Part shown: piece after piece, positions 10,701 to 17,231 of the stretch
Numbering within the stretch: position 1 is the stretch's first letter
Layout: each line of letters opens with the position of its first letter
NCBI GenBank assembly: GCA_021299035.1
Contig: JAJTGD010000021.1
Coordinates: forward strand, 1 to 38,016
DNA: 38,016 nucleotides
Direction: 5' to 3'
Source of the DNA: Oxalobacteraceae bacterium
GTDB taxonomy: Bacteria > Pseudomonadota > Gammaproteobacteria > Burkholderiales > Burkholderiaceae_D
Notes under the pieces: generated by a model
The model's database searches: none
What the model was told of the DNA's origin: nothing
Seen by the model: only the letters and a program-made list of their open reading frames with translations
Made by a program: the position numbers and the translations under genes

Positions 10701-11022
10701 TATTGAATTTGATAGTTTGCTTGGAGACGACATCGGTTAGTACCAAGGCGGTCGGCGTTCCGGTGACCGTATAAACACCATTGCGTTGGTATAAATCGTA
10801 AGCCTTACCATTTACATCGACCAAATTGTTAAAGTCGACGATATCGGTACCGGCTCCTCCATCGATCACATCACCCAAGCCGGCATAAATCAGATCGTCT
10901 CCAGCGCCCATGTCGAGAGTATCTGCACCGGCGCCACCGGTAATCGTGTCATTACCGCTACTCCCTGTATAGGTATCGTTGCCGGCACCTAAGTCGCCTT
11001 CGCCCTCACGTTTCATCACCAC
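4732..11022 (-). CDS. RTX-type repeat protein, C-terminal part (2096 aa), separated from its N-terminal part by a frameshifting duplication
   Basis: This frame carries four of the six large modules (A2, B2, A3, B3) and a C-terminal block of about eleven glycine/aspartate nonapeptides (roughly residues 1925-2032, for example GGLGNDTIVGGDGDDGISGG). These nonapeptides are the calcium-binding beta-roll repeats of type I secreted proteins. The last ~64 residues have no RTX repeats and fit a C-terminal type I secretion signal. No cysteine was seen, as is usual for such exported proteins. It starts at GTG 11022 or ATG 11016. That ATG overlaps the TGA of the upstream frame as TGATG, so reinitiation could produce this half separately. 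I infer that it is really the remainder of one 3291-residue protein interrupted by the 71-bp duplication. Function unknown: adhesin, surface-layer or other large extracellular protein. Confidence 0.85.
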   Translation of the reverse strand: MVMKREGEGDLGAGNDTYTGSSGNDTITGGAGADTLDMGAGDDLIYAGLGDVIDGGAGTDIVDFNNLVDVNGKAYDLYQRNGVYTVTGTPTALVLTDVVSKQTIKFNNVEKFLINGTEVSAATMLAPNSQSRTGNELLWGIGDSDPNISPDSPLAMGVDFTLEMMPLTSHVDLSFFKTDDFSGTSNTKTYDPDKGTYNFSFTSKAANQAVSTFTFTETTVPNAGSGGSRTTTYGLSNTVEGITFTGNQSNVDTFNVKNGVYSGTYKIDRSYAFSDTQGTTKTTADDLSVSFKSNDTGSWSSSNTTYSQQGTGSWTTNYSHLGLTLSSSGTYKESYTAAFFGAERSSHTITTTFTNYKLAYTNPDSTKTTDNFNISLSGALAYDLLGTSIDKTANGARQVFSITNFSSEDAYGKLTTAKATLDLSKSIDQVDPNIEVWLRLHQSAAGTADEALVDQVVSFLGLFDDGETSADSIWDAANVLTLKQATYAYTGAQADTITGSAGGDTIDGGTGADSISAGKGDDQIFADLGDVIDGGEGIDAVDLSTLKRSDGSDFDFFDRSSGSGYTVTGTAAALVFKDTGTNQTVKFNNVEQFNIGGETISAGRMLTPTSIDVTGDELLWGVGSAIDGLSPKSPLAKGIDYVLTESDNSMWPLYGEADLQFFQNSKFSTLQNYNPDAGTFNFSFRSNADVDKTSVFKFTETAVADKGTGGSRATTYQLDNTDLGISFKGARSFTDSYTVSKGITTGSTKRDVSFSYTNTQATKVTTDDVNASFKISVTGTESDNPANEFYKNNGSFSVGYSNGKSGWSLASAGTFTDTEIVANGNPLNTQVTNFTSYTLTYKNPDLTNTADNVTVSFTGVVDAVYDGSAKTQTFTIKNFKGDFDGGTITTALAKLDISGDKYLTDDVVFRLFHSEDGKVDESVGLYLSALLGLEDDGDGPLANDSILDYANAVTFKRAGEAYLGAGADTLTGSAFDDKVDGEAGADTLNMGAGNDLIYAGLGDVIDGGAGNDTADLSRLLGANGQALTYSLFDRQGAYTVSGTPTALILTDIASKQTIKFNNVENFIIGGVEVSAQELISPYKVSGDDLLWGIGSNPSLDDFSYLVMGLARIVYDGDTKEPDYPFYGDIDLEFFRGDTFTQTVFYNPDEGAHNFSFTSSAANGSTSTFTFKETTVPNLGASGGQTTSFGLTNTKAGINFTGATGGSSTVTAIKGGTSVVNKGEITYTYSNTQGNANTADDIAFSFKISGSGTETYTASGYNELTNGTFSVNYANSGWGIVANGTFKDTELGDANWNFITDTSLLTIANYTFSYKNPLAGGDLKDNFKISFAGSIAEDYIGTGTVESPSETQILTLTNLSMDFAEVSITTAKAVIDLSDKYDEDLILNTFSNSDGRVDESIVDYLSSLFGLDDNADGEDPNDSILDAANVVTMKVALSGYMGAGNDTVIGSNDRDTIDGQAGADSITAGKGDDLIYAGLGDFIDGGEGIDTVDLGTLSRPGGGTYDFFTRNSDSGYTVTGTVAALVFKDTATSQTVKFNNVEQFKVGDQTFSAGRMLDPSSFDISASNLLKGTLSIPDHPRMDVMERGTATGVNSLLNDISVLTADVDLDSFLQADFAQTVNYNPASGTYAFKFTSVPVDNKTLTFNFNETSTAFSDKGGSRTTTYDLNNSAEGIKFTGSANYADTFGATTNGSTSFNWTGGKSFTYTDTQTTSATTDDVIISFKFTESGTGSMLTTGGGKFQDSGTFAVSYANDGMALASSGTFTGSGTFGADGQPTARVDTITLGSYALSQKISDRVDNFTLSFAGSIAYDFLGKSLDPTATDPRMVFTVSNMVFEDQASKITTASAKLDLSSSISDPTDAAGSVLIKLLQNDAGSVGYYDSSDNVLANVGGLFGIKNDGSSSFDSLWDAANGYTIKVSGSVATGGGNDTITGSSGTDSIDAGSGADLVNAGTGDDFIFGGDGADVLNGETGEDVIDGGMGADNISGGTGNDSLMGGLGNDTIVGGDGDDGISGGAGDVITGGSGSDTWVIDYEEIGSITAVTGSMAAITITGKRADTAASNFTITANTVEAVVVGGVSYTDFNSLKGALLPPAV

Positions 11023-13810
11023 GACATTGGCTGCATCCAGGAGGTATCGTTGCCGGCACCTAAGTCGCCTTCGCCCTCACGTTTCATCACCACGACATTG
11101 GCTGCATCCAGGATGCTGTCAAATGGCAATAGGCCATCACCATTATCTTCCAAGCCTAGTAGCGTCGTTAGGTACAGAAACACTGACTCATCGACTTGTC
11201 CCTCGTTGTTCTGAAACAGCAGGGAATAGTCGGTACTGAAGTATTTTTCTGACGAGAGATCGATCTTGGCAAGTGCCGTGGTGATCTTGCCATTGACGTC
11301 TTCAGCAACAAAATTCTTGATCGTAAAAAACTGCGTTTCAATTTTTTGGTCCGGTTCAGTTTTTCCGTTGTTATCGTAGGCAATGGTGCCGTTGAAACTG
11401 ATGGAGCCATTCGCTTCAGTCTGGCTTGAATCGGGGTTTTTGTAGGCGAGGCTATATTTGTCAAATGTGAGCGAGTTGGCCTCAACGCGCACTCCAGAAG
11501 TCGAGGTTTCACTATTGATGTAAGTGCCGCTCGCGGCCAGGGTCAGGCCAGCCTTACTGTAATTTGCGACAAAGGTTCCGGTTTCTTTGAAAAAGGGGTT
11601 GGGCGCATTATCCGAGCCGGTATTCGTAATCGTAAATTTGAAGCTAGATGCAATATCGTCGAGCGTATCTTTAGTACCCTGAGTGTTGGTATAGGTGAAT
11701 CCCCAATCGGTCGATTTAGCGTTCCAGGTCGTTACCCCTTTCGTGGTGGAGTAACTCTCAGTCCAGTTTAATGCTCCCTTAAATGTGATGCCCGCGGCTG
11801 CATTAGACACGTCGTATGTTGTGGCACGGCTTCCACCGCCAGCCGGGTTAGGTGCTGTGGTCTCGGTGAACTTGAATACAGAGGCGGCGCCATTGGCCAA
11901 TGTACTGTTGAAGTTGAAGTTGAACGTACCCAGATCAGGGTTGTAGTTCTGGGTGGCACTGAAGTTGTCTTTGTCAAAAAAACTTAAATCTACTGTGCCA
12001 TGTAAGGGCCATCCATTACCGTCAAAATCTGACAGGAACATCTCTGTGCCTTGCGCAAGAGCTCTGGGTGCGAGGCTATCTTGAGGATCAACTTTGGTAC
12101 CGTTACCCCTCAGCAGATCATTACCGGTGACATCAATACTGGTAGGAGTAAGCATCCTGCCGGCAGAGAAGGTTTGGTCCCCCAGTTTGAACTGCTCGAC
12201 GTTATTGAATTTGACGGTCTGGTTAGTCCCAGTATCTTTAAATACCAAGGCTGCTGCAGTGCCGGTGACGGTATAGCCACTTTCGCTATTACGGGTGAGA
12301 AAATCGTAGTCACTGCCATCGGATCTTTTTAGTGTACTGAGATCAACTGTATCAATACCTTCGCCACCATCAATGACGTCGCCCAGTCCTGCATAAATCA
12401 GGTCATCGCCTTTACCTGCTGTAATTGAATCCGCGCCTGTTCCGCCATCAATCTTGTCATTACCGCCACTGCCTGTGACAGTATCTGCACCTGCGCCCAG
12501 ATAAACGATTTCATTGTCGACTTGTTTTATCGTGAGTGCATTCGCCGCATCCAAAATACTGTCTGCTAATGAGGGGCCATCGTCGAGCAAGCCCAAGTAG
12601 GAGACGACATTGTCGATGAGGTCGATATCGACTTTTCCTGAGCTACTCTGTATCAAGTCAAAAATAGTGCCACGGCCGGGGTCATCAGGATCAATATATT
12701 CGGCAAGGTCAAGGACTGCTTTGGCAGTGGTTAACTTGCCATAGAAGTTTTCTGTCGTGATGTTGGTAAGCGTGGCGATCTGTGAGGGGCCCGGTGCGGC
12801 TTGCGTACCTAGTGCGTCATAAACGATCTTGCCAGCGAAGTTGATCGTAAAGTTGTCGGTGGTTTGAGTAGCAACCGGATCTTTGTAAGACAGTGTGTAG
12901 TTATTAAGGGTCGTTGTGATGGCGACTGTTTTGTTATCTGAAAAATCAGTGCCGGCTTCGTTGTAACTTGATGAGCCATCCACCGTCATGGTCAGGCCGA
13001 AACCTTGCACGAGACTGATATTGAAACTGCCGGTGCCCTGTTGTTTATAGCCAGTGCTTCCGGCCGACCAACCGCCGGTCTCACTAAACTTGAATGTCAA
13101 AGCGACGTCATCCGTCGCATCTTTGGCCGTGCCTTGCGTATTGGTGTAGCCTAGATTGACACCGCTACTGTAGGTACCCGAGTTATTATTTGTTGTACGA
13201 GTTTCAGCAAACTTTTGACTTCCGGAGAAAGTGATCCCCTTCGTGGCATTACTTAACCCGTAAGCGGTCGTTAGACTGTTTCCCGTGCCGCTCTCTGGAA
13301 CATTGGTCTCAGCATAGGTGAAGGTTGAAACGGCGTTGTTTGCAGCACTGCTGGTGAAGCTAAAGTTATAGGTGCCCTTGTCCGGATCGTAGAGCGGGTT
13401 CTTACTGCTGTTGAAGTCATCGCTTTTAAAAAAACTCAGGTCAACATAACTCGTTAACGGCAGATTTTGGAGTGCAAAGTCCACCCCCATTTCAAGGGGT
13501 AACTCGTTATCGACATTTGGGTCATCAGCCGATAATCCCCAAAGCAATTCATTGCCCGATACGTTTCGACTGTTGGGAGCAAGTAATTTTTGAGCGGATA
13601 TGGTTTCTCCGTTGAGAATAAAATTCTCAACATTATTGAAGTTGATCTTTTGCTTGGATGCGAGATCAGTCAAGACCAATGCTGTAGGCGTGCCAGTGAC
13701 GGTGTATACGCCGCTTCGATTAAACAGGTTGTAGCTGATGGGCTGCCCGTCGGCATTGACCAAGTCAGCTAGGTCAACGGTATCGGTTCCTGTACCACCA
13801 TCAATGGCGT
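5125..13810 (-). repeat. Six ~477-residue modules alternating A-B-A-B-A-B
   Basis: Approximate boundaries: A1 12380-13810, B1 10872-12379, A2 9435-10871, B2 8016-9434, A3 6585-8015, B3 5125-6584. Each begins at an RTX segment ending GLGD(V/A/F)IDGG. Next come a ~80-residue linker with VTGT..AL...D and FNNVE.F, then ~330 residues of beta-rich sequence (DLSFF, Y(N/D)P..GT(Y/F)NF.F, F.ETT, TTY.L.N, GI.F.G), and the end (K.TTA.A..DLS ... DSILDAANV). A modules read VTGTPTALVLTD and SKQTIKFNNVENF; B modules read VTGTAAALVFKD and NQTVKFNNVEQF. The spacing of the GLGD landmark is 1431, 1508, 1437, 1419 and 1431 bp. The outlier becomes 1437 once the 71-bp duplication is removed. Confidence 0.9.
10971..11112. 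repeat. Exact 71-bp tandem duplication that splits the RTX gene
   Basis: Copy 1 is 10971-11041 and copy 2 is 11042-11112, identical base for base. Both begin AGGTATCGTTGCCGG and end CTGCATCCAGG. Because 71 is not a multiple of three, the reading frame breaks here. From 4732 to 14678 there are 9947 bases; minus 71 this is 9876, exactly 3292 codons. Protein evidence agrees: the upstream frame ends GAGNDTS followed by seven out-of-frame residues, while the downstream frame repeats MKREGEGDLGAGNDT and continues YTGSSGNDT as in the sister modules. Confidence 0.97.
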
Positions 13811-14678
13811 CGCCAAGCCCTGCGTAAATTAGGTCGTCACCTGCGCCAGCATTGATACTGTCGGCGCCAGCACCACCGGCTATTGAATCAGTGGCTGTCG
13901 ATCCATTAATTACGTCGTTGCCGCCCAAGCCTTCGGCTATACGATCAATTGGGCCGGATAGCGTAATCGTGTCATTTCCACCAAGTAGGTCTGATAGAAA
14001 TGAATCGATGGTACCCGCGGGGGAAAAACTAGAAAACTCTTGTGAACTGATCTTGAGTCCAGTGAGCGCTACCGGCACGCCGGCAATGCTTCCAGAGATT
14101 GATGTGATTTCACCGGTTCTATTGCCTGCATTGTCAATCTTGTGGGTACCGCTGTAGGTAAGGTGGTTCGTCCCTTTTTGTACCCTGAGGGATGTGTAGT
14201 TGGCTGAAAAAGTACCGTTTTGATTTGTATTCGACTCTGAATACGTCTCTGTTCCGGTCAATGCCCAAGAGGTAGTGCCGTCGGTGCTTTTAAAGGTGGC
14301 GCCACTAGCGGAGTAGCTAAAGCTATAGGTTGAATTATTAAAATTGGTATTTGCGGTCGCGGTGAGTGCGACTTTGATCTCCCCGGTACCGTCATTGAGC
14401 GACAATCCGGAAAAACTGTAGGTCGCTGATGCCGGCGTACCATCGGCATTCATGATCGCTGTTACCGTTCCGGTAATTTTGACGCTGCCACCGGCGAATA
14501 CCGGATTGGTATAAGTGCGAGTCGTACCGCTTTGGGTATAAGTAGACTCTGGCTCTGCACCAAATGCAGCAAACAAAGCGTCTTGTGCAGCCTCGTACTG
14601 ACCAAGAGCCGATGGATTTGAAGGAAGAGAACTTATGTCTTCGTTTAGCAGATTCTGATTTAGCGTTATGGCGACCAT
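11016..14678 (-). CDS. RTX-type repeat protein, N-terminal part (1220 aa), truncated by frameshift
   Basis: The ATG at 14678 follows a GGAAG ribosome site with 7-base spacing. There is no Sec signal peptide; the start MVAITLNQNLLNEDISSLPSN suits type I secretion, where the signal is C-terminal. Residues 1-235 are a unique Thr/Ser/Asn-rich beta region. The first RTX block (GLGGNDVINGS to GLGDAIDGG) is near residues 240-295, followed by modules A1 and B1. The frame then ends at 11016 after seven residues translated out of frame. On its own this product lacks the C-terminal secretion signal, so it should not leave the cell. No ABC exporter, HlyD-type adaptor or TolC gene is present in this window, so secretion machinery must be encoded elsewhere. 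I saw no enzymatic domain and cannot assign a function. Confidence 0.85.
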   Translation of the reverse strand: MVAITLNQNLLNEDISSLPSNPSALGQYEAAQDALFAAFGAEPESTYTQSGTTRTYTNPVFAGGSVKITGTVTAIMNADGTPASATYSFSGLSLNDGTGEIKVALTATANTNFNNSTYSFSYSASGATFKSTDGTTSWALTGTETYSESNTNQNGTFSANYTSLRVQKGTNHLTYSGTHKIDNAGNRTGEITSISGSIAGVPVALTGLKISSQEFSSFSPAGTIDSFLSDLLGGNDTITLSGPIDRIAEGLGGNDVINGSTATDSIAGGAGADSINAGAGDDLIYAGLGDAIDGGTGTDTVDLADLVNADGQPISYNLFNRSGVYTVTGTPTALVLTDLASKQKINFNNVENFILNGETISAQKLLAPNSRNVSGNELLWGLSADDPNVDNELPLEMGVDFALQNLPLTSYVDLSFFKSDDFNSSKNPLYDPDKGTYNFSFTSSAANNAVSTFTYAETNVPESGTGNSLTTAYGLSNATKGITFSGSQKFAETRTTNNNSGTYSSGVNLGYTNTQGTAKDATDDVALTFKFSETGGWSAGSTGYKQQGTGSFNISLVQGFGLTMTVDGSSSYNEAGTDFSDNKTVAITTTLNNYTLSYKDPVATQTTDNFTINFAGKIVYDALGTQAAPGPSQIATLTNITTENFYGKLTTAKAVLDLAEYIDPDDPGRGTIFDLIQSSSGKVDIDLIDNVVSYLGLLDDGPSLADSILDAANALTIKQVDNEIVYLGAGADTVTGSGGNDKIDGGTGADSITAGKGDDLIYAGLGDVIDGGEGIDTVDLSTLKRSDGSDYDFLTRNSESGYTVTGTAAALVFKDTGTNQTVKFNNVEQFKLGDQTFSAGRMLTPTSIDVTGNDLLRGNGTKVDPQDSLAPRALAQGTEMFLSDFDGNGWPLHGTVDLSFFDKDNFSATQNYNPDLGTFNFNFNSTLANGAASVFKFTETTAPNPAGGGSRATTYDVSNAAAGITFKGALNWTESYSTTKGVTTWNAKSTDWGFTYTNTQGTKDTLDDIASSFKFTITNTGSDNAPNPFFKETGTFVANYSKAGLTLAASGTYINSETSTSGVRVEANSLTFDKYSLAYKNPDSSQTEANGSISFNGTIAYDNNGKTEPDQKIETQFFTIKNFVAEDVNGKITTALAKIDLSSEKYFSTDYSLLFQNNEGQVDESVFLYLTTLLGLEDNGDGLLPFDSILDAANVVVMKREGEGDLGAGNDTSWMQPMSW

Positions 14679-15151
14679 CGGTCATCTTCCGTCTTGGTTT
14701 TGCTCGAATGTTGTTAGCCCGACCACGGTAGTGTTAGGGCGGCAGGTGGGGATCCCTGCGGGGTGTGAATATTCGGATTTTTCGGACTGATTTTCTTTTC
14801 GTGCAAACATATTGGAATCCAACCTCGCAAAGTCTTGCGGGAGAAGTTGTTTACCAACACGAAATGAATATACTCGCCAGAGGTAGGCGACTCAGTCTGT
14901 TTGCGTTGACCAAAAGTCAAAGGCTGCAACGCAATCTTGCATAGCTAGCGCGCTCCGGAAACCGTTCATCGGATTTGGCCGCGCACCCTATCTGAACTAT
15001 TCTGATCAGGTATTTCTGACTCTCAGGACACCTCATCCGAGGACTGAAATTGCAAAATAGATAACCAAAAGCGTCCGGTAAACACTTAATCTAAGCTTAA
15101 TCTTCAGCGCATACCATCCGGCCATCTTCTTCAGAACGGTCAAACGGTGCT
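14679..15151. other. 473-bp divergent intergenic region
   Basis: It separates the RTX gene (minus) from the seven-gene operon (plus) and should hold both promoters. The only short frame here (14714-14929, minus) has no ribosome site or recognisable family. The stretch just upstream of the RTX start is comparatively AT-rich (around 14770-14810). I could not place -35/-10 boxes with confidence. Confidence 0.5.
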
Positions 15152-15811
15152 ATGTGCCTTGTCCTCCCAGAGCGTTACGTTTTTCAAAACATTCCGGCCC
15201 ATGGAAAGCGCTTGCCGCTGGCTGTCGCTAGCTTTGACATCGAATTAATCGATCGCTCGCACCCTGCGCGGGCAAGCATCCAACAGTTCATCGCTGATCG
15301 GTTCCGAGCGCAATATGCTGCCGATCTTCAGCATTTCTGCGATGTACTGATAGGTTCGCGCGGGGCTGATGGTCGTTGGGTTGCCGCGGTTGGTTTGTCG
15401 CACCTTGCGAGCATGCAGGCCTTCCTAGAGCAGTATCTCGAGCGTTCGGTGGAGGAAGAGATTTCACTTCGTCAGGCGGATACCAACGAGTCACTTTTGG
15501 TGTGCCGTTCCGAGATTGTTGAATTCGGAAATCTGGCCGCAACCCAGCCGGGTGCCTCGCGTGCACTGATACTCAAGTTAGCACCATTCCTTCACGCACA
15601 AAATATTCGCTGGGTCACTTTCACCGGCCCGCGCTCCCTCTTTAATTCGTTTATCAAGTTCAACTACAAACCGGTAGTCATCACGACCGCAGATCCTGCT
15701 CGCTTGCGTGGTAATCGAAATATTTGGGGTAGCTACTACGAATCTTCACCTAAAGTCATGTTCGGAGATGTAAATGCCGCCTATTCCAACTTTGATTACG
15801 CGCCTTATTGA
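15152..15811 (+). CDS. Thermostable-hemolysin-family protein (T_hemolysin; acyltransferase-like)
   Basis: A 219-residue cytoplasmic protein of the family named after Vibrio delta-VPH. Matching family features are the N-terminal HPARASIQQFIADRFRAQYAADLQHFCDVLIG, the middle FLEQYLERSVEEEI, the core IVEFGNLAATQPGASRALILKLAPFL, and the end WVTFTGPRSLFNSFIKF followed by WGSYYESSPKVMFGDV. The family is thought to adopt a GNAT/acyl-homoserine-lactone-synthase-like fold, so the hemolysin name may mislead; an acyl-transfer role fits its partners better. That is inference. There is no signal peptide. The ATG lacks a strong ribosome site. It is the first gene of the operon, and its 3' end overlaps the acyl-AMP ligase by 38 bases, implying translational coupling. 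Confidence 0.85.
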   Translation: MCLVLPERYVFQNIPAHGKRLPLAVASFDIELIDRSHPARASIQQFIADRFRAQYAADLQHFCDVLIGSRGADGRWVAAVGLSHLASMQAFLEQYLERSVEEEISLRQADTNESLLVCRSEIVEFGNLAATQPGASRALILKLAPFLHAQNIRWVTFTGPRSLFNSFIKFNYKPVVITTADPARLRGNRNIWGSYYESSPKVMFGDVNAAYSNFDYAPY

Positions 15812-17222
15812 CTCACAGGCGCGAATTACGGATCTCGCCGGCACTACTTTGGGGAGATCCGAGCTTGACGACGCGGTCCAAAGCCTGGCGAGCTACTTGG
15901 GTACACACTTACCGTCAAGAAGTATCGTCGCGCTGTACGCAGATAACTCTCCCGACTGGTTGATTACGGACTTGGCCTTGCAGCAGGCGGGTATGGTTTC
16001 CGTGCCTATCCCTGGGTTCTACGCGCCATCCCAAATCAAGGAACTCCTGACAAAGTACGACATTAGTGGATTCATTTGCCCCGCATTGGCACCGGTCATT
16101 GACGCCACCTACGCCGCAACGTCCAGCCCCCCACCGGGTGTCCAGTCGTTGGCGTTTTATATCAAGCAAGCTAGCGCACCGATTTCACATCCGTACGCTC
16201 AAGGTACCAAGCTGACATTCACCTCGGGTAGTACGGGTAGTCCGAAAGGAATCCCACTCGCACCCCAGCAGCAATGGGACCTTGCTAGCGAATTGGCAAG
16301 CCAACTTTCCTCACTGGGTTTGCAACGACATCTGGCCATGCTGCCACTGCCGGTTTTGTTGGAGAACGTCGCGGGTCTGTATACCGGATTGAGATTAGGG
16401 GCAGAGATTGCTATTCCGTCGGCGTCGGTCGTTGGTTTGACAGGTTCATCCGGTTTCAATGCGAAGACGGCGATCGAGGCAATTAACCAATTTCAAGCCG
16501 ACAGCATTATTTTGTTGCCACAGATGCTGCGCGATATCGTCTTTGAATTAAAGGCATCGAGCCACAGAATCCGATCATTGAAATTTATCGCGGTCGGTGG
16601 CGGCAAGGTCAGTGAGAGTCTGATTACAGAAGCGCGTTTGCTCGGCCTTCCAGTGTACGAGGGATATGGGTTGTCCGAGGCATGCTCGGTGGTCTCACTC
16701 AATACCCCGCAAGCCGACCGGGTGGGTAGTGTCGGTAAGCCACTGCGACTTGGGTCAGTAAAAATATCGGGTGACCAGGAAATACTTGTCAAGCTTGGCG
16801 AAGACGACTGGCTTGCCACCGGTGATTTAGGGTCGATCGATAGCGAAGGTTTCTTGTCTATCACCGGCAGAAAAAAGAACGTAATCATCACTAGTTTCGG
16901 GCGGAATGTTTCCCCCGAGTGGCCAGAGTCAATTTTGCAGAGTTTTCGGGCGGTTTCCCACGCGCTGGTGTTCGGGGATGATGAGCCTCAGCTCTCCGCG
17001 CTAATCATGCCCTCCCAAGCGAATTGTTCGATCGATGCAATGCAAGCAGTCATTGATGAGGCGAACCGCGGTTTGCCCGATTACGCCCAGATCGGGCGCT
17101 GGATGTTTGCTGATAAGCCATTTTCAGTGCGCGATGGTTCTCTGACTGCGAACGGGCGACTACGGCGCGAGCAAATACGACAGAACTATGAAGAACTAAT
17201 CCACATTAACTCTCGAGACTAG
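15774..17222 (+). CDS. Short acyl-AMP ligase (ANL superfamily), with Arg in place of the usual C-terminal catalytic Lys
   Basis: A 482-residue adenylate-forming enzyme, shorter than fatty-acyl-CoA ligases (~520-560). Visible motifs are the P-loop LTFTSGSTGSPKGI (residues 147-160), YEGYGLSEACSVVSLN, TGDLGSIDSEGF and ITGRKKNVIITSFGRNVSPEWPE. The C-terminal A10 motif reads LTANGRLRREQI, where the catalytic lysine is normally found in NGK. This may be a subfamily trait or may alter the first half-reaction. The start ATG is chosen because GGAG lies 6 bases upstream, inside the preceding gene. The ligase probably activates a carboxylic acid, likely a fatty acid, and passes it to a partner encoded in the same operon. 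No acyl-carrier protein gene is nearby. The next gene begins 9 bases later, with its ribosome site overlapping this stop codon. Confidence 0.85.
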   Translation: MPPIPTLITRLIDSQARITDLAGTTLGRSELDDAVQSLASYLGTHLPSRSIVALYADNSPDWLITDLALQQAGMVSVPIPGFYAPSQIKELLTKYDISGFICPALAPVIDATYAATSSPPPGVQSLAFYIKQASAPISHPYAQGTKLTFTSGSTGSPKGIPLAPQQQWDLASELASQLSSLGLQRHLAMLPLPVLLENVAGLYTGLRLGAEIAIPSASVVGLTGSSGFNAKTAIEAINQFQADSIILLPQMLRDIVFELKASSHRIRSLKFIAVGGGKVSESLITEARLLGLPVYEGYGLSEACSVVSLNTPQADRVGSVGKPLRLGSVKISGDQEILVKLGEDDWLATGDLGSIDSEGFLSITGRKKNVIITSFGRNVSPEWPESILQSFRAVSHALVFGDDEPQLSALIMPSQANCSIDAMQAVIDEANRGLPDYAQIGRWMFADKPFSVRDGSLTANGRLRREQIRQNYEELIHINSRD

Positions 17223-17231
17223 GAGCGCAGG

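Noticed and set aside
11016-11080. Programmed ribosomal frameshift joining the two RTX frames
   Set aside because: No slippery heptamer was seen in the overlap of the frames, and the exact 71-bp duplication explains the break fully.
14714-14929. Small minus-strand frame upstream of the RTX gene
   Set aside because: No ribosome site or family resemblance, and it lies in the divergent promoter region.
15152-15811. Reading the T_hemolysin protein as a secreted toxin
   Set aside because: It has no signal peptide, and its coupling to biosynthetic enzymes fits an acyltransferase-like role better than a toxin.
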